A stretch of 64,000 nucleotides of DNA from NCBI GenBank assembly GCA_959019775.1, contig CAUEPS010000009.1, positions 1 to 64,000 on the forward strand. The letters are read 5' to 3'. Positions 1-6,428 of this stretch are shown piece after piece. Within the stretch, counting starts at the first letter, position 1; the number at the start of each line of letters is the position of its first letter. The DNA comes from an uncultured Collinsella sp. Lineage in GTDB: Bacteria; Actinomycetota; Coriobacteriia; Coriobacteriales; Coriobacteriaceae. Under the pieces are notes generated by a model, which did not search any database, was not told the origin of the DNA, and saw only the letters and a list, made by a program, of their open reading frames with translations. Made by a program: the position numbers and the translations under genes.

Positions 1-174
1 GCCAGACCGGAGGGCCCCCGCGGGCGGGAATCTGGGCGTACACATTTCCTACACAAATAAGAATGGGACCCTCTCTGTGAGAGCCTAGAAAGAACAGGGC
101 CGCGGCCCCCTATTAGAGCGGCCTTTCGGTTTTCCAACGGTTAAGCTTCGGCCGCATTAATGGCTGTATACCCA
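1..174. other. Left-edge intergenic sequence with short dyads
   Basis: No convincing gene is visible. The stretch holds a GC palindrome (GGGCCGCGGCCC, about 101-112) and a small CTCTC/GAGAG hairpin near 71-83. Read on the minus strand, the GC palindrome is followed by TGTTCTTTCT, so it could serve as a weak terminator for the Xre gene that ends at 175. What lies further left is outside the window. Confidence 0.35.
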
Positions 175-783
175 TTAGAAATGGGACATAGCAGCGTTAA
201 CGAGTTCAAAAACGATTAGTCCAATAAGAGCCGCTGCGGCAAACTTGATGGCATTCGCAAGCTGTGGATGCTCATAAGCCCAGCCCGTCCTCGTCTCTTC
301 GCTGTCCGCCTTCTTTCCGTCCAAGAAGTCGGATATCTCTTGATACGTCACCAAATCATTCTTCTTCTTGATATGTTCCGCTGCAAGCGCGCAGCACATT
401 GCGCCAGCACCAAAGACGCCTGCCAACACCATCGTCGGAACGCACTGGACCATCCCCCACCCGTGGTTTTGTTGCCACATGAGCCAGGCCATAGAGACGG
501 TAAACGCAAGAAGCCCAGCCAACATCCCCGCACCCAAGCGATAGAGCGTGCCCCTATCGCGTTCAACCCTTTCTCTAATTATTGAAATGTCGCCTTTAAC
601 AAGCTCGTCAATCGTTACATCCAGTTGTTCAGACAGCAGTAGGAGACTCTGGATGTCGGGGTACGTTTTACCGCGCTCCCAATTACTGATGGTCTGACGT
701 GTTACAAAAATGCGCCTTGCAAGATCCTCCTGGGACAAACCAGCATCGAGTCGATACTGTTTAAGGTGTTTTGGCAGCTGCAT
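175..783 (-). CDS. Xre-family HTH regulator with C-terminal membrane segments
   Basis: This 202-residue protein has a Cro/CI-type helix-turn-helix at about residues 6-60 (LSQEDLARRIFVTRQTISNW is the recognition region), a short linker, and three hydrophobic stretches at about 82-101, 112-133 and 178-198. It is therefore a DNA-binding protein tethered to the membrane, a common layout in Firmicutes and Actinobacteria in which the membrane part probably senses envelope or peptide signals; the ligand cannot be told from sequence. The ATG at 783 is preceded by GAAGGGA at good spacing. The gene stands alone, separated from rplT by 272 bp that include a hyphenated dyad (897-916). Its target is unknown; autoregulation is plausible but is inference. 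Confidence 0.8.
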   Translation of the reverse strand: MQLPKHLKQYRLDAGLSQEDLARRIFVTRQTISNWERGKTYPDIQSLLLLSEQLDVTIDELVKGDISIIRERVERDRGTLYRLGAGMLAGLLAFTVSMAWLMWQQNHGWGMVQCVPTMVLAGVFGAGAMCCALAAEHIKKKNDLVTYQEISDFLDGKKADSEETRTGWAYEHPQLANAIKFAAAALIGLIVFELVNAAMSHF

Positions 784-896
784 GGCGTTCCCTTCGAATG
801 CATCTCAACTCTTATTGGGCGGCTACACAACAGAAGCCGGCAAGCAAAGCGTAATCCCAAAAACAAACCCATACGGATGGCTGCGCGCAGATTAGA

Positions 897-916
897 GTGT
901 CAAAAATCTTTGACAC
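897..916. promoter_or_regulatory. Hyphenated perfect dyad GTGTCAAA-N4-TTTGACAC
   Basis: An 8-bp perfect inverted repeat with a 4-bp spacer lies about 115-135 bp upstream of the Xre gene start. TTGACA in each arm also resembles a -35 hexamer, but no good -10 sits at the right distance. It could be an operator for the neighbouring Xre protein; that link is inference. Confidence 0.3.
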
Positions 917-1001
917 ATACGCTACCTGCTCTTTCTTGCAACTCGGACGCTATCGAATTGATCGGTTTGGCTACGTCCCAAATCGATCACATCCCTAATC
1001 A

Positions 1002-1039
1002 ATCAAAAAGGGGCGCTTCCGGATTGGAAGCGCCCCTTT
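1002..1039 (-). terminator. Rho-independent terminator of infC-rpmI-rplT
   Basis: Perfect 14-bp arms (1007-1020 and 1026-1039) enclose a 5-nt loop. On the minus strand the hairpin is followed by a short T run, 16 nt beyond the rplT stop codon. Confidence 0.9.
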
Positions 1040-1055
1040 AAGATGCAAGAAGCAA

Positions 1056-1415
1056 TTAAGCCTCGAGAGCCTTCTTGGCAATGGCAGCCAGCTCGTTGAA
1101 GGACTCGATGTCCTCGTAAGCCATCTGAGCCAGAACCTTGCGGTCGAGCTCGATGCCGGCAACCTTCAGGCCGTGCATGAACTGAGAGTAAGAGATGTCG
1201 TTCAGGCGAGCAGCAGCGTTGATACGAGTGATCCAGAGAGAACGAATCTCGCGCTTCTTGTTGCGGCGATCACGATACTGATACTGCAGGGAGTGCTGGA
1301 CCTGCTCTTTAGCATGCTTGTAAGTACGCGAAGCGGCACCGTAGTAACCCTTCGCACGGTGCATAACGGTACGGCGCTTCTTCTTGGCGGCAACAGCGCG
1401 CTTAATACGTGCCAT
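1056..1415 (-). CDS. rplT: 50S ribosomal protein L20
   Basis: This 119-residue protein matches bacterial L20 over its whole length, with the basic N-terminus ARIKRAVAAKKKRRTVMHRA and the conserved GYYGAASRTYKHAKEQV and LWITRINAAAR blocks. L20 binds 23S rRNA early in large-subunit assembly. It is the last gene of the conserved infC-rpmI-rplT operon, 46 bp after rpmI, with an intrinsic terminator just behind it. In Bacillus and E. coli, L20 represses its own operon by binding a leader that mimics 23S rRNA. Here the long infC leader with a possible attenuator is the likely place for such control, but no L20-binding structure was proven. Confidence 0.98.
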   Translation of the reverse strand: MARIKRAVAAKKKRRTVMHRAKGYYGAASRTYKHAKEQVQHSLQYQYRDRRNKKREIRSLWITRINAAARLNDISYSQFMHGLKVAGIELDRKVLAQMAYEDIESFNELAAIAKKALEA

Positions 1416-1461
1416 GTTCTATCAACTCCTAGACGGTAAAACGAAAAACGGGAACGCGAAC

Positions 1462-1653
1462 TTAGGCGAGACGCGACTTGATGACCTTGCGGTCGGCAGC
1501 GGCGATCTCGGTCTCCTGACGGAAGCCACGCTTACGCTTGGTGGACTTCTTGCTCAGGATGTGGCTCTTGAAAGCCTTGGCGCGCATAAGCTTGCCGGTA
1601 CCAGTCTTGCGGAAACGCTTCTTGGTGCCGCTGTGGGACTTCATCTTAGGCAT
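1462..1653 (-). CDS. rpmI: 50S ribosomal protein L35
   Basis: The 63-residue protein has the typical L35 pattern: MPKMKSHSGTKKRFRKTGTG at the N-terminus and the basic SKKSTKRKRGFR segment. It is a late-assembly protein of the large ribosomal subunit. The gene lies between infC (32 bp upstream) and rplT (46 bp downstream) in the standard order. A good SD (AAGGAGT) precedes the ATG. Confidence 0.98.
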   Translation of the reverse strand: MPKMKSHSGTKKRFRKTGTGKLMRAKAFKSHILSKKSTKRKRGFRQETEIAAADRKVIKSRLA

Positions 1654-1685
1654 GAAATACTCCTTAATCGGTTACAGAACACTAG

Positions 1686-2240
1686 TTACTTGGTATCGCT
1701 TGCTGCTTTATCCTCATCGAAGGCGCCCTTAATCGGGGCGAGCAGCATAAGCATGTTACGGCCTTCCATCTTAGGCTTGGACTCGACCGTAGCGTAAGGC
1801 TTGAGGTCCTCGGCGAGACGCTCGAGAACGTTAAGACCCTGCTCCGGGTGAGCCATCTCACGGCCGCGGAACATGATGGTGATCTTAACGCGTGCGCCCT
1901 TCTTGAGGAAACGCAGAACGTGGCCCTTCTTGGTCTCGTAGTCGCCAACGTCGATCTTGGGTCGGAACTTCATTTCCTTGACCTCGACCTTGGACTGGTT
2001 CTTACGAGCGGCCTTAGCCTTCATGGCCTGCTGGTACTTGAACTTACCGTAGTCCATGACCTTGCAGACCGGCGGCTCCGCGTTGGGAGCGATCTCGACC
2101 AGGTCGAGACCCTGATCGTCAGCAACGCGCTGGGCATCGCGGATGGCGAACAGGCCGAGCTGAGAGCCATCGACGCCAATCAAACGGCACGAAGATGCGG
2201 TGATCTCGTCGTTGATGCGTGTGTCATCAGACTTAGCTAT
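1686..2240 (-). CDS. infC: Translation initiation factor IF-3, probable ATA start
   Basis: The product matches IF-3: RINDEI at the N-terminus, LVEIAPNAEPPVCKVMDYGK (N-domain), a Lys-rich linker, and C-domain FRGREMAHPEQG with the final LAPIKG. IF-3 binds the 30S subunit and checks the start codon. The first in-frame ATG is at 2255, but it overlaps the only strong SD (GGAGGT, 2248-2253). That SD lies 7 nt before an in-frame ATA (2238-2240). IF-3 genes of many bacteria use AUU, AUC or AUA as part of autoregulation, so ATA at 2240 is the preferred start (184 aa); 2255 is the alternative (189 aa). First gene of infC-rpmI-rplT. The C-terminal tail after LAPIKG is somewhat longer than usual. Confidence 0.93.
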   Translation of the reverse strand: MAKSDDTRINDEITASSCRLIGVDGSQLGLFAIRDAQRVADDQGLDLVEIAPNAEPPVCKVMDYGKFKYQQAMKAKAARKNQSKVEVKEMKFRPKIDVGDYETKKGHVLRFLKKGARVKITIMFRGREMAHPEQGLNVLERLAEDLKPYATVESKPKMEGRNMLMLLAPIKGAFDEDKAASDTK

Positions 2241-2259
2241 TTTCCCTACCTCCATTCAT

Positions 2260-2293
2260 AAAAAAATAACCCGGCACTTTTCAGCAACCAGGT
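2260..2293 (-). promoter_or_regulatory. Attenuator-like hairpin plus U run before infC
   Basis: On the minus strand ACCTGG (2293-2288) can pair with CCGGGT (2274-2269), with one G-U pair and a 13-nt loop. It is followed at once by TATTTTTTT, right in front of the infC translation start. The stem is short, so its strength is uncertain. Position and U run fit a conditional terminator of an infC/L20-type leader. A second, strong hairpin (GGAACC/GGTTCC, 2374-2388) lies further up the leader and could take part in switching. Confidence 0.45.
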
Positions 2294-2422
2294 CGTACAA
2301 ATAGACATCCTCGGTATGAGGAAGGGAATCTAGGTTGTATGACCAGTCAGCTGCTCATTGGCGCCAAAAGGTGGGAACCCTCGGGTTCCTCTTTAGGGCA
2401 TTGCGGGAACAACGCCTTGCAA

Positions 2423-2428
2423 ATAATA
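2423..2428 (-). promoter_or_regulatory. Possible -10 element (TATTAT) of infC operon
   Basis: TATTAT on the minus strand lies about 185 nt upstream of the infC start and would give a leader of about 175 nt. The matching -35 (ATGTGA, 17-bp spacer) is poor, so this is a weak call based on position. Confidence 0.3.
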
Positions 2429-2459
2429 ACACGTACCGCGCGTTATCACATTACGTACA

Positions 2460-2524
2460 CGAAAAAGGGGGCCTTGACCCCCTTGAAGCGCAGGTGCATG
2501 TATGGTGCCCGAGGCGAGGCTCGA
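2460..2524 (-). repeat. Duplicated 3' end of tRNA-Leu plus its terminator
   Basis: This segment repeats 2643-2708. It carries the terminator hairpin (AAGGGGG/CCCCCTT with T run on the minus strand) and then 22 nt identical or nearly so to the tRNA-Leu 3' end, including the ACCA end, acceptor strand and part of the T arm (2503-2524). The 5' part of the tRNA is missing, so it is a fragment, not a gene. It could be left from a tandem tRNA array or from an element that integrated at the tRNA 3' end. Confidence 0.75.
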
Positions 2525-2587
2525 AGGGCCTTCGCTTCGCGAAGCCCCGGGCTTCGGGCGCATGGCGCCCTCGCCACGCTCCGCTAC

Positions 2588-2608
2588 AAACAGGCCGCAG
2601 GCCTGTTT
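2588..2608. repeat. Perfect hairpin between the two tRNA-Leu 3' ends
   Basis: AAACAGGCC and GGCCTGTTT form a 9-bp perfect stem with a 3-nt loop. It sits in the 118-bp spacer (2525-2642) that separates the duplicated tRNA 3' ends. The spacer also has short GC-rich dyads around 2527-2570 and no credible ORF. Confidence 0.5.
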
Positions 2609-2644
2609 GCTTAACGCTTTGCGCGCTCACGCGAGTTCGGCACG

Positions 2645-2668
2645 AAAAAGGGGGCCGCAACCCCCTTG
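2645..2668 (-). terminator. Terminator of tRNA-Leu
   Basis: On the minus strand AAGGGGG/CCCCCTT form a stem with a 6-nt loop followed by TTTTT, starting about 19 nt after the tRNA 3' end. Confidence 0.85.
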
Positions 2669-2686
2669 AACGCTCACTTGCATGTA

Positions 2687-2773
2687 TGGTGCCCGAGGCG
2701 AGACTCGAACTCGCACGTTGTTGCCAACGGTGGATTTTGAGTCCACTGCGTCTGCCAATTCCGCCACTCGGGC
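2687..2773 (-). tRNA. tRNA-Leu (anticodon CAA)
   Basis: The 87-nt gene folds as a type II tRNA: acceptor GCCCGAG/CTCGGGC, D arm with GGCAGACGC, anticodon stem GTGGA/TCCAC around loop CTCAAAA (anticodon CAA, reads UUG), a long variable arm (CGTTG/CAACG) and T arm with TTCGA. The discriminator is A73 and CCA is encoded. The long variable arm and A73 identify leucine. A terminator follows 19 nt downstream, and a partial copy of the 3' end lies about 185 bp further on. Confidence 0.97.
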
Positions 2774-2812
2774 ACGTAATGCGTGAGTTAGTTTATCACA
2801 GCTTTCTGTTGA

Positions 2813-4246
2813 TTAGTCCGAAAATGGAACTTCAAGCATTTCGATAAGTTCGACCGTGCGGAGCATCTCCCGCTGACGACATCCACGTCCGTCAACCGAG
2901 GCCTCGCCCATCTGGTTATCGTAGGGGTCCTCGCGCATGCCGTCATAGGCAGGTTCAAACCCCGCCTGGAACCGACAGTTTGCCACCATACGCCACGGGT
3001 CGAGATTGCCAAAGTAGTGACGACGACGCCACTCCTCCCCCATCCTGCGCGCCGAGGAGCCAAACGATACGTCGGCGTTAAGCCAACCGGTCTGTGGCGT
3101 ATAGAACTCAGCCCAATCGTGCGGCCCCACCGAATCAGGCGCAACATACAGGCCGCTCTGCCAACGGGCAGGCACGCCCGCGATGCGGCACATGGTGATA
3201 AACGTGAGCGCCATAACGCCGCAATCGCCGCGGAGCGAGTGTGCACAGTCATCGGCAATAGATCCCAAAAGCAGGTACGGTGGCTGATAGCGATAGTCGA
3301 TATGCTGTGTCAGGTAATCGTAGATAGCACGAGCGCGATCGAGCTGATCTTCGAGGCCATCAACGACATGCTCGGTCAGCTGTTGCAGATACGGCGTGAA
3401 TGCAATGTGCGGACGGTCCTCGGAAATATCTTCGGGCAACGGCGCGTCCATACACGGATGCGACGGAAGCGCACCCCCATAAATATCGCGATAAGCGGCA
3501 TTGATTTGATAGCGATAGGTCACCGAGAATGAGAGATCGGTCGAGGAGACCCACGAGGCAGTACGCGCCGAGGCGCTCGCAGGAGCAATGGCCCCCTCCG
3601 GCGTCATATCAAGTATCTCGACCTGGGACTGCTGGCGGCAGGCGGCGGCAACGGGAAGCCACGCGCGAACGGTCTCCCCCTCCAAAGCACCGGGAATAGA
3701 CACGCATGCCTTAAGCGTAATGGTGCGAGACAGCCCGCCCTGCGACTCCATCTCCTCGAGCATCTGGTTGCGCAGTGCAATTCCATCCGCAGAATCGGGA
3801 CGCAGACCCGGAACCTCCTTGGGATACACACGCAAAGAATCAAGGAAGTTGTCAAGAACGAACAGCTCGCCATCGATAAAGCGCCAGTCAATACGCTTGC
3901 GATCAATCAGGTCGTCAAACTGCTCTTCGGTAAACTCTGGCCACTCCTCGCGAATCATCGCAATGGCTTGATCACGCGACACCGAAAAATGAAGCGGCGT
4001 CTCGAGCATGCGATACCGCTCGGCACGAACACAAGCAGCCAGCGAAGGCTCAGGGTTCTGCTCCAAAAGGCGATCGCAGGCAGCAACAGCCTGCGTCAAA
4101 TACCCGGCATCCTTAAGACGAAGAATCTCGGGCGGCAGTCCAATATCGAGATGACGAAAATCATCACAGCAAACATCAACAGAGCAACCAACAGGACCCT
4201 CGTCAATAACCTTCCCATCCGAAGGCAGCACATCAATAACAGCCAT
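2813..4246 (-). CDS. Transglutaminase-like domain protein
   Basis: This 477-residue cytosolic-looking protein has a C-terminal transglutaminase-like (papain-fold) domain: Cys in RGDCGVMALTF (about residue 342), His in GPHDWAEFY (about 376) and Asp in GWLNADVSFG (about 392), the expected C-H-D triad. The N-terminal 330 residues are not recognised. Members of this superfamily act as peptidases or amidases, and the substrate here is unknown. No signal peptide is visible. The ATG at 4246 is chosen because GGAG lies 7 nt upstream; an upstream ATG at 4294 would add 16 residues without a good SD. The gene is not obviously in an operon: tRNA-Leu follows and a repeat-bearing gap precedes it. Confidence 0.8.
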   Translation of the reverse strand: MAVIDVLPSDGKVIDEGPVGCSVDVCCDDFRHLDIGLPPEILRLKDAGYLTQAVAACDRLLEQNPEPSLAACVRAERYRMLETPLHFSVSRDQAIAMIREEWPEFTEEQFDDLIDRKRIDWRFIDGELFVLDNFLDSLRVYPKEVPGLRPDSADGIALRNQMLEEMESQGGLSRTITLKACVSIPGALEGETVRAWLPVAAACRQQSQVEILDMTPEGAIAPASASARTASWVSSTDLSFSVTYRYQINAAYRDIYGGALPSHPCMDAPLPEDISEDRPHIAFTPYLQQLTEHVVDGLEDQLDRARAIYDYLTQHIDYRYQPPYLLLGSIADDCAHSLRGDCGVMALTFITMCRIAGVPARWQSGLYVAPDSVGPHDWAEFYTPQTGWLNADVSFGSSARRMGEEWRRRHYFGNLDPWRMVANCRFQAGFEPAYDGMREDPYDNQMGEASVDGRGCRQREMLRTVELIEMLEVPFSD

Positions 4247-4598
4247 ACCAAAACTCCAAGTCACTAGAACGCTTGAAGCCCATTGTAGCGACATAAAAAA
4301 GAAAGCCCCAATAAAGGAGCCATCAACACCGATAAACGGTGCCTATAAAAATGAATTCAGCCCAGTAACCCTGTAGCGAGTTAACAAAGGAGGCCCCGTT
4401 TCCCCGGAGCTGATTCCATCGCGCGACTTCTGGCGAAGCCAGTAGCCATCTTAATTCAGCCTCGTAACCCTGCGCCGTTAAACAAAGGAAGCCCCGTCCC
4501 CCGGAACTGTTTCCTTGGCGCGACTTCTGGCGAAGCCAGGTGAGCGCAAAGGAAACAGTGTAGGGGGACGGGGCTTCCGGTGGGAAGTTTAGCGACGC
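4247..4598. other. Intergenic gap with imperfect direct repeats
   Basis: The gap between the transglutaminase-like gene and fba holds two related segments of roughly 90 bp. One (about 4351-4445) and one (about 4451-4540) share AATTCAGCC, CGTAACCCTG-like and GCGACTTCTGGCGAAGCCAG blocks. Only the second also has the complementary arm that makes a long hairpin (4487-4577). No gene is visible. Confidence 0.6.
4487..4577 (-). terminator. Large stem-loop downstream of fba
   Basis: Arms of about 30 nt (4487-4516 and 4549-4577) pair with only a few mismatches. The loop contains a second hairpin, CTGGC-GAA-GCCAG. It begins 22 nt after the fba stop, and TTTGTT follows the stem on the minus strand, so it may end fba transcription. 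Its size and the partial copy next to it suggest it is also a palindromic repeat element. Confidence 0.6.
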
Positions 4599-5465
4599 TT
4601 ACGCCTTGTTGACGGAGCCAAACTCCTCCATGAGCTCCTTGGTGCGGGCAACGATGTTGTCGCGACCAGGCTTGAGGAGCTTGCGGGGGTCAAAGCCCTT
4701 GCCCTGCTGATCCTTGCCAGCCTCGATGTACTCGCGGACGCCCTTGGCGAAGACGAGCTGCAGGTCGGTGTTGACGTTGATCTTGGAGATGCCCAGGGAG
4801 ATGGCCTTCTTGATCTGATCCTCGGGGATGCCGGTACCACCGTGCAGGACGAGGGGCAGGTCGCCGGTCTGAGCCTTGATCTCGCCCAGACGCTCGAAGG
4901 AAAGGCCAGCCCAGTCGGCGGGATATACGCCGTGGATGTTGCCGATGCCGCAGGCGAGGAAGTCGACGCCCAGGTCAGCAATCTGCTTGCACTCGGCAGG
5001 ATCAGCGAGCTCGCCGTTGGAGGTCACGCCGTCCTCGGTGCCGCCGATGCCGCCGACCTCGGCCTCGATGGACATGCCCTTGGAGTGGGCAAGCTCAACG
5101 AGCTCCTTGGTGCGGTCGAGGTTAAGCTGGAAGGTCTCCTCGTGAGAGCCGTCATACATGATGGACGTGAAGCCGGCCTCGATGCACTTGAAGCAGTCCT
5201 CGTAAGAACCGTGATCGAGGTGAAGGGCGACGGGAACGGTAACGCCCGTGGCCTCGACGGCAGCCTTGACCATGTCGGCGCAGACCTTGAAACCGCCCAT
5301 CCACTTAGCGGCACCAGCGGTGCACTGAAGGATCAGCGGAGACTTGGCCTCCTCGGCGGCCTGGAGAATAGCCAGGGTCCACTCGAGGTTGTTGGTGTTG
5401 AAGGCACCGAGAGCGTACTTGCCGGCCTCGGCCTTCTTGAGCATGTCTGCTGCGTTGACGAGCAT
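4599..5465 (-). CDS. fba: Class II fructose-1,6-bisphosphate aldolase
   Basis: The 288-residue protein cleaves fructose 1,6-bisphosphate to DHAP and glyceraldehyde 3-phosphate in glycolysis, with a Zn ion. Class II signatures are clear: ALHLDHG (catalytic Asp and zinc His), YDGSHEE, EAEVGGIGGTED, HGVYP, LVLHGGTGIP (zinc His and phosphate loop) and INVNTDLQ. The start at 5465 (MLVNAADMLKKA) has a perfect AGGAGG 8 nt upstream. A longer reading frame to 5561 would run through the promoter region and is rejected. A -10/-35 pair lies at 5506-5533, and a large hairpin follows the gene. It could also act on tagatose bisphosphate, as some members do, but the housekeeping role is more likely. Confidence 0.96.
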   Translation of the reverse strand: MLVNAADMLKKAEAGKYALGAFNTNNLEWTLAILQAAEEAKSPLILQCTAGAAKWMGGFKVCADMVKAAVEATGVTVPVALHLDHGSYEDCFKCIEAGFTSIMYDGSHEETFQLNLDRTKELVELAHSKGMSIEAEVGGIGGTEDGVTSNGELADPAECKQIADLGVDFLACGIGNIHGVYPADWAGLSFERLGEIKAQTGDLPLVLHGGTGIPEDQIKKAISLGISKINVNTDLQLVFAKGVREYIEAGKDQQGKGFDPRKLLKPGRDNIVARTKELMEEFGSVNKA

Positions 5466-5505
5466 AAAAGAAACCTCCTGTAAGGTTGCTCCGATAACGC
5501 CTGAG

Positions 5506-5533
5506 ATTTTACCACGGCGCACCCGAGCATAAA
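5506..5533 (-). promoter_or_regulatory. Probable fba promoter
   Basis: On the minus strand TTTATG (5533-5528) and TAAAAT (5511-5506) are separated by 16 bp, about 41-68 nt upstream of the fba start. Confidence 0.45.
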
Positions 5534-5607
5534 CGTTCGTTTGTTCACGAATATCGTCCAAACAGACTTTTTTTGACCGTTTGCCCTACGGAATCGACCC
5601 GTTGGGG

Positions 5608-5663
5608 AAAAATAGCTTGACGTTTGAACGCTTCTCGTGCTTCATAATCTGACTATAAAGCTA
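5608..5663 (-). terminator. Weak terminator candidate after MBL-fold gene
   Basis: On the minus strand TAGCTT, overlapping the stop codon of the MBL-fold gene, can pair with AAGCTA (5618-5613), which is followed by TTTTT. The loop is long (about 40 nt), so the call is weak. Confidence 0.3.
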
Positions 5664-6344
5664 CACCTGCATGAAAGGGTTCTGCATGAGTTCGCGTGCC
5701 ATGGTGGTCGAATCGCCATGGCCGGTTAGGCAAACGGTATCGGGCGGGAGAAGCCGGGCGAGCTTGGAGAGCGAGCGCAGAATCGCCGTCTCGTCGCCAC
5801 CGGCAAGATCGGTGCGGCCGTGGCTACCCGGGAACAGTGTGTCGCCAACAAAGGCGATGCTTCCCTGCTCGGTGGCGGCGAACAAGACAATGCCACCCGG
5901 CGTATGCCCTGGTGCCTCGATCACCTGCAGACAGATATCGCCCACCTCGATTGTATCGCCCTCGGCAAGCAAGCGCGTCGGCTCACCCGGGTCGGGCGTC
6001 TCGATGCCCCACATAGCTCGCTGTTCCTCGATATTCGCATGCGGCACCGCCACATCCTTAGCGCACAGCTCATACTGGCAGCCCTCGCCAACGATGGTTC
6101 GCACGCCGGCAACCCCGCCAACATGATCGGCATGGCCATGAGTGCATACGGCGCCAAGCACGCGTACGCCAGGATGCTCGGCTCGAATATGCTCCACCAA
6201 GCGCTCGCCTTCCCACGCAGGATCGATAATCACGCACTCATTGTCCGAAATAGCAGCATAGCTATTGGTCTGAATGGGACCGTTTACGAGCGTCTCGATC
6301 TTGACCGATCCCTTGGGAGTTAAATCCAAGGACACAGCACCCAT
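5661..6344 (-). CDS. MBL-fold metallohydrolase (GloB-like)
   Basis: The 227-residue protein has all metallo-beta-lactamase-fold metal motifs: THGHADHVGG (HxHxDH), the GHTPGGI histidine, FVGDTLFPGSHGRTD (bridging Asp) and LTGHGDST. The pattern fits the small glyoxalase II-like hydrolases that commonly lie behind rel in Gram-positive bacteria. The natural substrate is unknown; hydroxyacyl-thioester hydrolysis is the family expectation. SD GAGAGGAG precedes the ATG. It is the third gene of a recJ/helicase-rel-MBL set, 84 bp after rel, with a strong CTCGAGGC hairpin in that gap, so it may be expressed less than rel. Confidence 0.85.
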   Translation of the reverse strand: MGAVSLDLTPKGSVKIETLVNGPIQTNSYAAISDNECVIIDPAWEGERLVEHIRAEHPGVRVLGAVCTHGHADHVGGVAGVRTIVGEGCQYELCAKDVAVPHANIEEQRAMWGIETPDPGEPTRLLAEGDTIEVGDICLQVIEAPGHTPGGIVLFAATEQGSIAFVGDTLFPGSHGRTDLAGGDETAILRSLSKLARLLPPDTVCLTGHGDSTTMARELMQNPFMQV

Positions 6345-6364
6345 GCCCCTCTCCTCTCTATAGA

Positions 6365-6392
6365 ACTCGAGGCATCAAACGACGCCTCGAGT
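6365..6392 (-). terminator. Hairpin between rel and the MBL-fold gene
   Basis: ACTCGAGGC (6365-6373) and GCCTCGAGT (6384-6392) form a perfect 9-bp stem with a 10-nt loop. There is no T run on the minus strand, so it may be a processing or partial-termination site rather than a full terminator. Confidence 0.4.
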
Positions 6393-6428
6393 GTAGCGAA
6401 TATCGATAATGTGGCGCGTTCGTCGCGA

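Noticed and set aside
2335..2847. ORFs on the plus strand over the tRNA-Leu region
   Set aside because: They run through the tRNA and its terminator and have no recognisable product.
4247..4598. CRISPR-like or tandem repeat
   Set aside because: There are only two imperfect copies and one large hairpin, with no regular spacing.
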